DNA from: Bacillus sp. CH140a_4T
Lineage (GTDB): Bacteria; Bacillota; Bacilli; Bacillales; Bacillaceae_G
DNA: 64,000 nucleotides
Assembly (NCBI RefSeq): GCF_008923725.1
Contig: NZ_WBPF01000013.1
Span: 1,070,529 to 1,134,528 of the forward strand
Direction of reading: 5' to 3'
Shown here: positions 55,519-64,000 of the stretch, piece by piece
Numbering within the stretch: position 1 is the first letter of the stretch
Layout: every line of letters starts with the position of its first letter
Notes under the pieces: generated by a model
Told to the model about the DNA's origin: nothing
What the model saw: only the letters and a program-made list of their open reading frames with translations
Database searches by the model: none
Made by a program: the position numbers and the translations under genes

Positions 55519-56949
55519 TTATTCCATGAGACTTTTATATAATTTCTTATAGGCAAGAGCTGATTTCTCCCAGCTATAATCTTCAGTCATCGCTTGTTTT
55601 ACAAGTTGCTCCCATACTGGTTTATCATGATAAAATTCAATTGCACGAAGAACCGTGTGCAACATGTCATGTGCATTAAAGTTCGTGAAACTGAAACCAT
55701 TTCCTTCTCCAGTTTCTTCGTCATAAGATTGTACAGTATCATTTAATCCGCCTGTCTCTCGTACAATCGGAATCGTACCGTACGCTAATGCGATAAGTTG
55801 TCCAAGTCCACACGGTTCAAATAGTGATGGCATTAAGAATAAATCACTTCCCGCATATACTTGGTGAGCTAATTCTTCATTAAAGCCGATATACACTTTT
55901 ACCTTCTCAGGATACTCGTATGCCATCCACTCAAAGAATTGTTCATATTCAGAATCACCTGATCCTAAAATAATACATTGCACATCTTCCTCCATTATTT
56001 CGCGAAATACAGTACGTACTAAATCAAGACCTTTTTGCTTCGTTAATCTCGTTACCATCGATATAATTGGTGTATCTTCTTTTTCTGGCAAACCAAAATA
56101 ACGCTGCAATGCGCGTTTATTTTCATTCTTTTCCTCTAATGACTCTGCATCATATTGAGCAGTAATATACGAATCCGTTTCTGGATTATATACGCTCGTA
56201 TCAATTCCATTTACGATGCCGCTAAGCTTACCATTATGTTTTCGTAACAACCCATCTAACTTCTCACCGAAAAACTCATATTGAATTTCCTCTTTGTATG
56301 TCGGGCTAACCGCTGTAATTCGATCAGAAGCGATAATCCCACCCTTCATAAAGTTCACATTTCCATAAAACTCTAGCTGCTCACTACGGAAATATTCATC
56401 ACCAAGTTCTAACAAGTCGTACATCACTTCAGGAGGAAATACACCTTGGAACTGCAAGTTATGAATCGTATACACCGTTTTAATATGCTCATATAATGGG
56501 TTATCTTGATACTTTTCACGCAGTAAGAAATTCACCATAGCTGTATGCCAATCGTGGCTATGAAGAACATCCACTTCGAAATCAAGATGCGGAATACACT
56601 CTAAAACTGCTTTCGAGAAATAAGAAAAACGCTCTCCGTCATCATAATGACCATACAGAGAATCTCTCTTAAAATAATATTCATTATCTATTAAGTAATA
56701 CGTAATCCCGTCCTGCTCACCTTTTAAAATTCCGCAATATTGATTTCTCCACCCAAGCGGGACGTTAATTACTTTATGTAACGTACATCCATCCCTTAAT
56801 TTTTGCGGAATAAGACTATAATTTGGAAGTATAACGCGAACGTCCACACCTAATTTTTTTAGCTCTTTTGGGAGCGCACCTGCTACATCAGCTAATCCTC
56901 CCGATTTAACAAATGGTACACATTCTGATACTGCAAATAAAATATTCAC
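55519..56949 (-). CDS. glgA: Glycogen synthase
   Basis: 476 residues of the GT5 family beginning [21 protein letters not shown] with the ADP-glucose-binding [14 protein letters not shown], and a C-terminal [13 protein letters not shown] with its retaining-enzyme acidic residue. It extends the alpha-1,4 chain. The GTG at 56949 gives the length usual for this family; an upstream GTG at 56961 adds four residues with no better site. Confidence 0.96.
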   Translation of the reverse strand: MNILFAVSECVPFVKSGGLADVAGALPKELKKLGVDVRVILPNYSLIPQKLRDGCTLHKVINVPLGWRNQYCGILKGEQDGITYYLIDNEYYFKRDSLYGHYDDGERFSYFSKAVLECIPHLDFEVDVLHSHDWHTAMVNFLLREKYQDNPLYEHIKTVYTIHNLQFQGVFPPEVMYDLLELGDEYFRSEQLEFYGNVNFMKGGIIASDRITAVSPTYKEEIQYEFFGEKLDGLLRKHNGKLSGIVNGIDTSVYNPETDSYITAQYDAESLEEKNENKRALQRYFGLPEKEDTPIISMVTRLTKQKGLDLVRTVFREIMEEDVQCIILGSGDSEYEQFFEWMAYEYPEKVKVYIGFNEELAHQVYAGSDLFLMPSLFEPCGLGQLIALAYGTIPIVRETGGLNDTVQSYDEETGEGNGFSFTNFNAHDMLHTVLRAIEFYHDKPVWEQLVKQAMTEDYSWEKSALAYKKLYKSLME

Positions 56950-57026
56950 TTGTTGTCCCACTGCACGAAAAGCTTATACGACTTCCCTTGCAGCTTCCTC
57001 CCTTCGAGTTTTCATTTAAATGAATG

Positions 57027-57060
57027 CTTTAATCAGCGGAGGAAAAACCCCCACTGATTC
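57027..57060. repeat. Half bcr1-like element between glgD and glgA
   Basis: CTTTAATCAGCGGAGG (57027-57042) and CCCCCACTGATT (57048-57059) correspond to the left hairpin of the full bcr1-like copies; the right half is absent. It could act as a weak hairpin in the operon transcript. Confidence 0.6.
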
Positions 57061-57062
57061 TT

Positions 57063-58097
57063 TTAAGAATAACTATTAATCGTACTGTTTTGAATGCTTC
57101 CTTTTTCTACAACATATGGCTCATCGGCGTTTCCTTTTAGTACAACACCGTCACCAATTTTCACGTCTTTATCAATAATAACACCGTCTATTATACAGTT
57201 ATCTCCAATTTTGCTCTTTTGCATAATAATGCTATTACGAACAATGGAACCTTTTCCAATTTTAACAGAACGGGAGACAACACTATTTTCTACTTCGCCT
57301 TCGATAATACTGCCGTTTGCAATCATTGTGTTTTTCACGGCTGCACCCTTCAGGTAACGAGTTGGTGGTTCATCTTTTACTTTCGTAAAGATCGGTGCTT
57401 CTTTCTTAAATAATTGCTTCCAAATAGCAGGCTGCAAAATTTCTAAACTATGTTTATAGTAACTTTCAATCGAATCAATAATAGCTACATATCCTGTATG
57501 CTCATACGTAGCAATATGCAGTGATTTTCCGCGCTTTTCTCTCACTACATCAAATAAACTGTATTGCTCCACATCTTTATATGTCTCAAATAAATCTAAC
57601 AATAATTGTTTCTTTAGCACGTATGTTTGAAGCGAAACCCCTTCATGGGAAACTTCAGTAATATCAGCTGCCGTATGTACATGTCGCTCTAACACTGTTT
57701 GAAAATTTAATGCTGTTACGAGATGGCTATTCGTAATAACAACGTACTCTTCTCTAGCTCTTAAAAAATAATCAATATGTCTTCTAAAATGTGCAAAAGA
57801 CCCAAATTCATCTTGATCACATTGGCAATTTGGCGGGAATAAAAACAGTCCGTCTCTTTTTCTATCTAAATCCCACTGTTTTCCTGAACCGACATGGTCC
57901 ATTAGTGAACGGTTTTTATGACTTGTAAAAACCGCTACACTATGAATATTAGAATTCACCATATTTGAAAGCATGAAATCAATGAGTCGATAACGGCCCC
58001 CAAACGGTAATGCCGCTAGTGAACGATGCCCTGTTACTTTCTTTAAGGAAGGAAAACTTCCCGTTGCATTAATAATTCCTAACATTTTTTCTCCCAT
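57063..58097 (-). CDS. glgD: Glucose-1-phosphate adenylyltransferase, GlgD subunit
   Basis: 344 residues: nucleotidyltransferase domain followed by left-handed beta-helix repeats (IANGSIIEGEVENSVVSRSVKIGKGSIV). Compared with the neighbour GlgC it lacks the intact GGKGSRL pyrophosphate loop (here NATGSFPSLKK), so it is likely a regulatory partner of GlgC. Start taken at 58097 after AAAGGGGGATGG; ATG 58085 is an alternative. Confidence 0.93.
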   Translation of the reverse strand: MGEKMLGIINATGSFPSLKKVTGHRSLAALPFGGRYRLIDFMLSNMVNSNIHSVAVFTSHKNRSLMDHVGSGKQWDLDRKRDGLFLFPPNCQCDQDEFGSFAHFRRHIDYFLRAREEYVVITNSHLVTALNFQTVLERHVHTAADITEVSHEGVSLQTYVLKKQLLLDLFETYKDVEQYSLFDVVREKRGKSLHIATYEHTGYVAIIDSIESYYKHSLEILQPAIWKQLFKKEAPIFTKVKDEPPTRYLKGAAVKNTMIANGSIIEGEVENSVVSRSVKIGKGSIVRNSIIMQKSKIGDNCIIDGVIIDKDVKIGDGVVLKGNADEPYVVEKGSIQNSTINSYS

Positions 58098-58115
58098 TCA
58101 TTCCATCCCCCTTTT

Positions 58116-59246
58116 CTATTTCCCTTCAGCAATGAGTACTACATCGTCGACATTTTTTTCTGGACGAATAATTGTTCCATCTTCAATAACCATTTCCGAA
58201 CCAACGATTGCTCTTTCAATCACAACATTTTTACCAATCTTCGCTCCTGGCATAACGACAGAATCAATAACCATACTACCTTCTTCCACCGTCACCCCTT
58301 GGAATAACACAGAATGCTTCACGTCCCCTTCAATGACGCATCCTTCGTTAATAAGTGATTCTTCTACTTTTGCCTTTTCTGCAATATATTGAGGTGGCTC
58401 ATTTGGATTCACAGAATAAATACGCCAATTACGATCGTTTAAATTCAGCGATGTTTCATCGCGAAGTAAATCCATATTCGCTTCCCATAAGCTTTTCACC
58501 GTTCCAACATCTTTCCAATATCCTTCAAATGGATACGCCATCAGCTTTTTCCCTTCATCTAATAAAAGCGGAAGTACATCTTTTCCGAAATCATTACTAG
58601 ATTCAGGATTTCTTGCATCCATCTCTAAATACTCTTTCAAAATTGCCCAGTTAAAAATATAAATTCCCATTGACGCAAGATTACTTCTTGGAAATTGCGG
58701 TTTCTCTTCAAATTCAACAATCTCCATCTCTTCGTTCGTATTCATAATACCGAAACGACTCGCTTCATCCCAAGGTACTTCAATAACAGAAATCGAAACG
58801 TCCGCTTCTTTCTCCATATGGTAATCTAGCATTTTACTGTAATCCATTTTATAAATATGGTCGCCTGATAAAATCAGAACATACTCTGGTTCATACTGAC
58901 TTAAATAGTTTAAGTTTTGATAAATGGCACTTGCCGTACCTGTGTACCACTTCACACCTGAAGACTCCGCATAAGGAGGTAACACTGTGACTCCACCGCT
59001 TACTCGGTCTAAATCCCACGCATTGCCGATTCCGATATAATTATGAAGTTCGAGTGGTTGATATTGCGTCAAAATCCCCACCGTTTCAATACCAGAATTT
59101 GCACAGTTACTTAGCGTAAAATCAATAATGCGATATTTACCACCAAATGGAACAGCTGGCTTGGCTAAATTTTTTGTTAATGCACTTAATCGACTACCTT
59201 TTCCCCCTGCTAGTAACATTGCTACGCACTTTTGTTTTTGAGCCAT
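58116..59246 (-). CDS. glgC: Glucose-1-phosphate adenylyltransferase, GlgC subunit
   Basis: 376 residues: [33 protein letters not shown] catalytic loop in shortened view, [10 protein letters not shown] metal site, [10 protein letters not shown], then beta-helix repeats. It makes ADP-glucose, the donor for GlgA. Its first 53 bp lie inside the 3' end of glgB, with AAGGGGAG about 11 bases before the ATG. Confidence 0.97.
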   Translation of the reverse strand: MAQKQKCVAMLLAGGKGSRLSALTKNLAKPAVPFGGKYRIIDFTLSNCANSGIETVGILTQYQPLELHNYIGIGNAWDLDRVSGGVTVLPPYAESSGVKWYTGTASAIYQNLNYLSQYEPEYVLILSGDHIYKMDYSKMLDYHMEKEADVSISVIEVPWDEASRFGIMNTNEEMEIVEFEEKPQFPRSNLASMGIYIFNWAILKEYLEMDARNPESSNDFGKDVLPLLLDEGKKLMAYPFEGYWKDVGTVKSLWEANMDLLRDETSLNLNDRNWRIYSVNPNEPPQYIAEKAKVEESLINEGCVIEGDVKHSVLFQGVTVEEGSMVIDSVVMPGAKIGKNVVIERAIVGSEMVIEDGTIIRPEKNVDDVVLIAEGK

Positions 59247-61131
59247 CTTGTTTTTTGCTCCCCTTTCTCGTCTTCACTGGTCGTAATATGGATACGCCAA
59301 ATGGTGGAATTGTAATTTCTACATGTGCCGCTTGATTATGATACGGTTCTGGAATCGTCTTGAGGCGTTTCTTATTCACTTGCCCTGATCCGCCATATTG
59401 CTCAGCATCACTGTTTAAAATCTCGTTATAATACTCGAAATCTGGCAAACCTACTTTATAGTTTTCATATGTAGCTTTCGTAAAATTACATACGACAACT
59501 AACGCATCTTCTTGTTTATCTCCTTGGCGAATAAACGAGAAAATACTTTGCTCATGATTATTAGCATCTATCCACTGAAACCCTTCAGGTGAATGATCAA
59601 GCTGCCAAAGTGGTTTGGAGCGCTTATACAATGCTATGAGCTCTTTAAAGTAATCATGCATATAACGATGCATTTCAAAATCATGTAAATTCCAATCTAA
59701 ATCTTCAAGGTCTTTCCACTCATCAAACTGCCCGAATTCTCCACCCATAAAGAGTAATTTCTTACCTGGGTGAGTAAAGAAATATCCATATAACAAACGA
59801 AGTTGAGCAAACTTATCCCAGTAATCTCCTGGCATTTTATTTAATAACGACTTTTTCCCATGAACGACTTCATCATGAGAAAGCGGTAATATGAAATTTT
59901 CAGAGTAGGCATATATTAAAGAAAACGTCATTTTCTCATGAATATGCTTCCTGTACTCAGGCGCACACTCCATATATTTCAGCACATCATTCATCCAGCC
60001 CATATTCCATTTGTAATTGAACCCAAGCCCACCTTCATACGTTGGGGCTGTTACAAGTGGCCAAGCTGTTGAATCTTCTGCTGTCATAAGAAAATCTTCA
60101 TCTTCTGCAAACACCGCTTCATTTAACTCTCGTAAAAATGAAACAGCGTGCTCATTACTTTGCTCTTGTCCTTCTTTATTCCAGTACAGCATGTTCGCAA
60201 CTGCGTCCACCCTAAAACCATCAATGTGGAAATACTTCATCCAAAATAACGCATTTGAAATTAAGAAATTACGTACTTCCCTCTTGCCTAAATCAAAATT
60301 GACAGTTCCCCATACCAGGTTTTCTTGTACATCTATATCTTTATATTCATAAGTCGGTGTCCCATCAAACAAATATAAACCGTGAGCATCTTTACAAAAA
60401 TGCCCCGGCACCCAATCTAAAATGACACCGATTCCATATTTATGACATTCATCGACAAAATACATCAAATCATGTGGCGTGCCGAATCTACTTGTCGCTG
60501 CATAATATCCCGTTCCTTGATATCCCCAAGAACGATCATATGGATGCTCAACAAGCGGCATAATTTCAATATGTGTAAATTGATGTTCCACCACATACGG
60601 AATGAGCTCCTCGGCCATTTCTCTGTAAGAATACAGAGCGCCATCTTCTTTCTTTTTCCAAGAACCGAAATGTAATTCATAAACTGTCATCGCTTCTTTA
60701 TAAATCGATTTTTTCTTTCTCTTACGAATCCAGTTTTTATCATTCCATTCATATCCCTCTATATCAAAAACTACAGATGCCGTATTTGGTCTTACTTCTG
60801 CATATACTGCGTAAGGATCTGCTTTTAAAATCACGTCACCGTCCATCGTTTCAATCGCATACTTATATATCTCATTCTCTTCAATATGCGGTACAAACAA
60901 GGACCAAATCCCCTCTTCTGTCACTTGTAGCATCTTATGTTGCTCATAATCCCATTCATTAAAATCTCCAACAACACTCATTGCTTTCGCATGAGGAGCC
61001 CATACTGTGAATCGTACACCTCGCATCCCATCTTCCGTCACAATATGTGCCCCAAAGATGTTATAACTGTCATAGTACTTTTCTGTATGAAACTCATCTC
61101 GTTTCACTTCTTCACAATTTATTACATCCAA
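59194..61131 (-). CDS. glgB: 1,4-alpha-glucan branching enzyme
   Basis: About 645 residues: N-terminal carbohydrate module ([23 protein letters not shown]), GH13 barrel with [12 protein letters not shown] (nucleophile Asp), TAEDSTAWP (acid Glu) and [12 protein letters not shown], and a basic C-terminal tail. It makes the alpha-1,6 branches. The TTG at 61131 follows GAGGTGA by five bases and is preferred; a GTG at 61140 lies within that site. First gene of the operon, overlapping glgC by 53 bp. Confidence 0.95.
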   Translation of the reverse strand: MDVINCEEVKRDEFHTEKYYDSYNIFGAHIVTEDGMRGVRFTVWAPHAKAMSVVGDFNEWDYEQHKMLQVTEEGIWSLFVPHIEENEIYKYAIETMDGDVILKADPYAVYAEVRPNTASVVFDIEGYEWNDKNWIRKRKKKSIYKEAMTVYELHFGSWKKKEDGALYSYREMAEELIPYVVEHQFTHIEIMPLVEHPYDRSWGYQGTGYYAATSRFGTPHDLMYFVDECHKYGIGVILDWVPGHFCKDAHGLYLFDGTPTYEYKDIDVQENLVWGTVNFDLGKREVRNFLISNALFWMKYFHIDGFRVDAVANMLYWNKEGQEQSNEHAVSFLRELNEAVFAEDEDFLMTAEDSTAWPLVTAPTYEGGLGFNYKWNMGWMNDVLKYMECAPEYRKHIHEKMTFSLIYAYSENFILPLSHDEVVHGKKSLLNKMPGDYWDKFAQLRLLYGYFFTHPGKKLLFMGGEFGQFDEWKDLEDLDWNLHDFEMHRYMHDYFKELIALYKRSKPLWQLDHSPEGFQWIDANNHEQSIFSFIRQGDKQEDALVVVCNFTKATYENYKVGLPDFEYYNEILNSDAEQYGGSGQVNKKRLKTIPEPYHNQAAHVEITIPPFGVSILRPVKTRKGSKKQDGSKTKVRSNVTSRGKR

Positions 61132-61140
61132 TATGTTCAC

Positions 61141-61602
61141 CTCACTAAGATGACAGAAATTTTTTACTCTTTATCATTTCTGCGAAAAACTGAAATATCC
61201 TTGTTATTTTTTAAAAAATATTCGTTTTTTTCTTTAATTTCGCTTAAAATATTCAAATTTACTGTGTAAAATATCGAATTTTGACGAATATTCATTGCAA
61301 ACGCTTCATTTCTTACTAGTCTTTCATCCTATTATTTATTTCTCAACCTTTATTTCATTAGATTTATCCTATTTTACTCGCTAGTTATCACTTAAAATCG
61401 CAACAAAATAATCTGTCATAAAAAAATGTTTCTCAACATTTTTTGTCACAATTTCATTGAAATGGAAAATTCATAAGCATATACTTGTTCTCAATAAAGA
61501 ACGTCGAACTCTCGCAAATATAATTCATACTGAAACACTATGTTTACTCTATCCATACTCCAGGCGAAAGGTTGATAAAAAATTAAATTAGGGGGCTTTC
61601 TT
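61141..61602. other. Divergent intergenic region, glg operon / camelysin-like gene
   Basis: About 460 bp, AT-rich, no open frame of note. It holds an AAAAAATGTT/AACATTTTTT hairpin (61421-61444), a GTTCT-N6-AGAAC dyad (61487-61502) and a TATAAT-like box near 61520. A degenerate TGCAAACGCTTCA at 61296 is one base short of a CcpA site. Confidence 0.5.
61487..61502 (+). promoter_or_regulatory. Candidate SinR-type operator
   Basis: GTTCT and AGAAC form an inverted repeat 6 bp apart, with a further GAACTCT at 61506-61512. SinR of Bacillus binds GTTCTYT-type sites, and camelysin and biofilm-matrix genes are known SinR targets in this group. It lies about 100 bp before the camelysin-like start. Confidence 0.4.
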
Positions 61603-62208
61603 ATGTCATTAAAACAAAAGGTCGGAATGGGAGTTGTCACAGCTTCACTTGGCTTATCCCTTACATTCGGCGGTGTATTCGCCTATTTCAGTGATTCTGA
61701 AACATCTAGTAACTCATTTCAAGCTGGTACACTAGATCTTTCTATTAACCCAAGTGTAATTGTTAATGTGAAAGATTTAAAACCAGGTGATTTGATTGAA
61801 AGAAATTTCAAGCTTGAAAACAAAGGAACATTGGATATTGCAAAAGTAGCACTTGAAACATCCTATGAAGTTACAGATGCAAAGCAAAATAATGATAGTG
61901 AAGATTTAGGCGATCACATCATCGTCAGATTTTTAGTGAATGATGGAAAGCCATCTAATCCAAACGATGATCATGAAATTTTGTGGGAAACAAAACTATC
62001 AGAATTAAAAACTATGAAACCTGAAGATGTAGCTACTTCTCTAGAACGTCATAACTTAATAGATGGTATTAAATCTGGTGAAACAGATTCCTTACACGTT
62101 CTCTTCTCCTTTGAAGACAACGATCAAGATCAAAATAAATTTCAGGGTGATTCCTTACAGCTAAACTGGACATTCCATGCAGAACAAACACCAGGCGTGG
62201 AGAAATAA
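61603..62208 (+). CDS. Camelysin/TasA-family secreted protein
   Basis: 201 residues. The leader MSLKQKVGMGVVTASLGLSL followed by GGVFAYFSDSETSSNSFQAGTLDLSI is the SipW-type signal seen in CalY and TasA; cleavage is likely after the AYF region. The mature part continues NVKDLKPGDLIERNFKLENKGTLDI, as in the M73 camelysin family, which forms surface fibres and has been linked with protease activity. No sipW gene is adjacent, so processing would rely on one elsewhere. The Vpr-like protease gene follows by 32 bp. Confidence 0.88.
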   Translation: MSLKQKVGMGVVTASLGLSLTFGGVFAYFSDSETSSNSFQAGTLDLSINPSVIVNVKDLKPGDLIERNFKLENKGTLDIAKVALETSYEVTDAKQNNDSEDLGDHIIVRFLVNDGKPSNPNDDHEILWETKLSELKTMKPEDVATSLERHNLIDGIKSGETDSLHVLFSFEDNDQDQNKFQGDSLQLNWTFHAEQTPGVEK

Positions 62209-62240
62209 TTTTTAAAATATAAATTATCGGAGGCCTATAC

Positions 62241-64000
62241 ATGAAAAAGAAAAATCGTTTTGTTACCGGAATTGTAACGGCTGGTGTTCTATTTTCAACT
62301 GCCCTTCCGTTCAATGTACTTGCTGAAAATCCTATTAATCAACTTGACTCTTCAAACGCCCAGTCTTTACTATCGAAACTTTCTAAAGAACAGCGCCAGG
62401 CATTACAAACGTTAGATGCCAATCCTGGTTTTACTATTTCACCAGATATTAATACGAGTAGTTCCGAACCAGTAAATATCATTGTAGAATTTCAAACTGC
62501 GCCAGTAAAGATTAATGAATTAAAACAAAAAGAAAAAGGGTTACAAGCTGCTCCTGAAAATATAAAAGCACGCATTGATCAAGAACATGAGGAATTCCAA
62601 AAAGGACTAAAACGTCTTCATCAATTCAGTCCATCAGTAAAATCAGGGAATTTCCAGTCTGTACAAATTAAACGTTCTTATAAACATGCGATAAATGGTG
62701 TTGCGCTGACATTACCTGCAAATACAGTTGAAGAATTGTTACGAATTGGCGTTGTAAAACGTATTTGGAAAGATTACGAAGTAAAATTAAATTTACCAAA
62801 ACAAGCGGAGCAGAAAGCACCTCAAAAACTAACAGATAGCATTCCGCAAATTGGGGTAGATAAGTTACATAGCGAGGGCATTACCGGAAAAGGAATTAAA
62901 GTTGGTGTATTAGATACAGGTATTGATTACGACCATCCTGATTTAAAAGATGTTTATAAAGGATACCGTGCAAAAAATGGCGAGGACTCTAGTAAAATAG
63001 ATCCAAACTCCGTAAAAGGTTGGGACTTTATTAATAACGATGCAGATCCGATGGAAACAACTTATGCAGAGTGGCAACAATCTGGCGCTCCTGAATTTGA
63101 TGATCGTGGCTCTTCCTTCTACACCGCTCATGGTACTCACGTAGCAGGTATCGTTTCTGCTCAAAAGAAAAACAAATCCGATTCCGCAGTAAAAGGTGTT
63201 GCACCTGACATTGAACTGTATAACTATCGTGTACTCGGTCCTTATGGAAGCGGAGATAGTTCTGGTATTATTGCTGCAATCGATAAATCTATTTCTGACG
63301 GTATGAACGTCATTAACTTATCGTTAGGTGACGATAGCAACAATCCGCTTGATCCAACATCTATCGCTGTCAATAACGCGATGCTTTCCGGTGTTGTTAC
63401 AGTCGTTGCTGCCGGGAACTCTGGTCCAAATCCAGCGACACTCGGCTCACCAGGTGCTTCTCCATTTGCTATTACAGTTGGAGCAAGTGATAGCTCTATT
63501 TCCTTACCGAAACTATCAGGGCATGCTGGACAATTACAATTCCCTAACCTCATTTTATTTGGCAAAAACTTCACTGATAAAATAGAAGATTTCAAAGGAC
63601 AATCTCTCCCTATTGAATCTGTAGGAATCGGTACTCCTGACGAGTTTAGTAAAAAGGATGTAAAAGGAAAAATCGCTCTCGTTGCACGTGGTACAATCTC
63701 ATTTGATGAAAAGATTGCGAATGCGAAACAAGCTGGTGCAAAGGCAGTTATTATTTATAACAATGTGGATGGAGAAATTTCTTACTACATTGGCGAAAGC
63801 ACAAAATACATTCCAGCATTCCGCCTAACGAAAGAAGATGGCGAAAAACTAAAAGCTCAAATCGAACAAGGCAAAACATCCTTAACTTTCGATGAAATCA
63901 ATTACATTCAAACAGAAGGCGATCATCTTGCAGACTTTAGCTCACGCGGCCCTGTTACATCAAATGATGATATTAAACCTGATATTACAGCGCCTGGTGT
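62241..64000 (+). CDS. Vpr-like extracellular subtilisin (S8), cut by window edge
   Basis: The visible 586 residues start MKKKNRFVTGIVTAGVLFS (signal peptide, cleavage near LAE), an inhibitor-I9 propeptide (VNIIVEFQTAPVKI), then the S8 catalytic domain with Asp225 (VLDTGID), His297 (HGTHVAGI) and oxyanion Asn393 (AAGNSGP). A PA domain is inserted at about 455-555 (VARGTISFDEKIANAKQAGAKAV in part). The catalytic serine lies beyond the window. ATG 62241 follows ATCGGAGG. Such proteases act outside the cell; co-transcription with the camelysin-like gene is likely. Confidence 0.92.
   Translation, partial: MKKKNRFVTGIVTAGVLFSTALPFNVLAENPINQLDSSNAQSLLSKLSKEQRQALQTLDANPGFTISPDINTSSSEPVNIIVEFQTAPVKINELKQKEKGLQAAPENIKARIDQEHEEFQKGLKRLHQFSPSVKSGNFQSVQIKRSYKHAINGVALTLPANTVEELLRIGVVKRIWKDYEVKLNLPKQAEQKAPQKLTDSIPQIGVDKLHSEGITGKGIKVGVLDTGIDYDHPDLKDVYKGYRAKNGEDSSKIDPNSVKGWDFINNDADPMETTYAEWQQSGAPEFDDRGSSFYTAHGTHVAGIVSAQKKNKSDSAVKGVAPDIELYNYRVLGPYGSGDSSGIIAAIDKSISDGMNVINLSLGDDSNNPLDPTSIAVNNAMLSGVVTVVAAGNSGPNPATLGSPGASPFAITVGASDSSISLPKLSGHAGQLQFPNLILFGKNFTDKIEDFKGQSLPIESVGIGTPDEFSKKDVKGKIALVARGTISFDEKIANAKQAGAKAVIIYNNVDGEISYYIGESTKYIPAFRLTKEDGEKLKAQIEQGKTSLTFDEINYIQTEGDHLADFSSRGPVTSNDDIKPDITAPG

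Noticed and set aside
61296-61308. Possible CcpA cre site TGCAAACGCTTCA before the glg operon
   Set aside because: One base shorter than the consensus and off at several fixed positions.

Overview
The window is a low-GC Firmicute chromosome segment that I read as Bacillus cereus group (cereus/thuringiensis/anthracis type). The basis is family recognition: a BasI-like LPNTA surface protein next to a class D sortase, a camelysin-like protein, dispersed ~155-bp repeats that look like bcr1, a clustered men operon followed by menA/yteA, and a glgBCDAP operon. No rRNA, tRNA, CRISPR array, insertion sequence or prophage was found. The window opens on the first 37 bases of a reverse-strand gene and closes inside a subtilisin-family protease gene.

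Layout. (1) 1-5.6 kb: a PspA/IM30 envelope-stress gene, an unknown lipoprotein, the ferrous iron operon feoA-feoB-small Cys-rich protein behind a Fur box, and thiT behind a TPP riboswitch. (2) 5.6-9.4 kb: a sorting module on the reverse strand, basI-like substrate, sortase, response regulator and histidine kinase. (3) 9.5-20.9 kb: small genes, a hypoxanthine phosphoribosyltransferase, a lipid kinase, a YxeA-like protein, an XRE regulator with a palindromic operator, a methyltransferase-DedA pair, a BceAB-type ABC transporter, an AraC-type regulator, and a double-MerR regulator divergent from an alpha/beta hydrolase. (4) 21.1-29.7 kb: a BceRS-like two-component system with one ATPase and three paralogous permeases. 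(5) 30.1-36.2 kb: a sugar-acid catabolic operon (amidohydrolase, DgaE-like lyase, DgaF-like aldolase, sugar kinase, GntR regulator) plus a frameshifted GntP permease. (6) 36.4-40.6 kb: a TolB-like propeller protein with a broken 3' end, then a VanR/VanS-like system with a VanY-like carboxypeptidase. (7) 40.8-50.4 kb: menF-D-H-B-E-C, divergent menA, yteA. (8) 50.5-52.9 kb: cold-shock protein, AIM24-family protein, lipase, and a 44-residue membrane peptide. (9) 53-61 kb: the glycogen operon. (10) 61.6-64 kb: camelysin-like protein and a Vpr-like protease.

The strongest signals not explained by gene calls are regulatory or repetitive. An inverted repeat, (C)CTTACA-N15-TGTAAG, has identical spacing upstream of a hypothetical gene, the BceAB operon and the AraC gene, with a weaker copy before the lipoprotein. 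An unusual promoter with the same internal spacing (direct TTAAGAAA boxes 23 bp apart and 8 bp from a TATACT -10) precedes both the yxeA-like gene and the methyltransferase-dedA operon. A repeat with strict 20-bp periodicity lies just beyond the 3' ends of the men and glg operons. bcr1-like copies occur in full, internally deleted and half-length forms. Together these suggest a local cell-envelope stress and antimicrobial-peptide regulon, which is inference. All functional assignments come from reading the sequence and memory of families; no database search was run.
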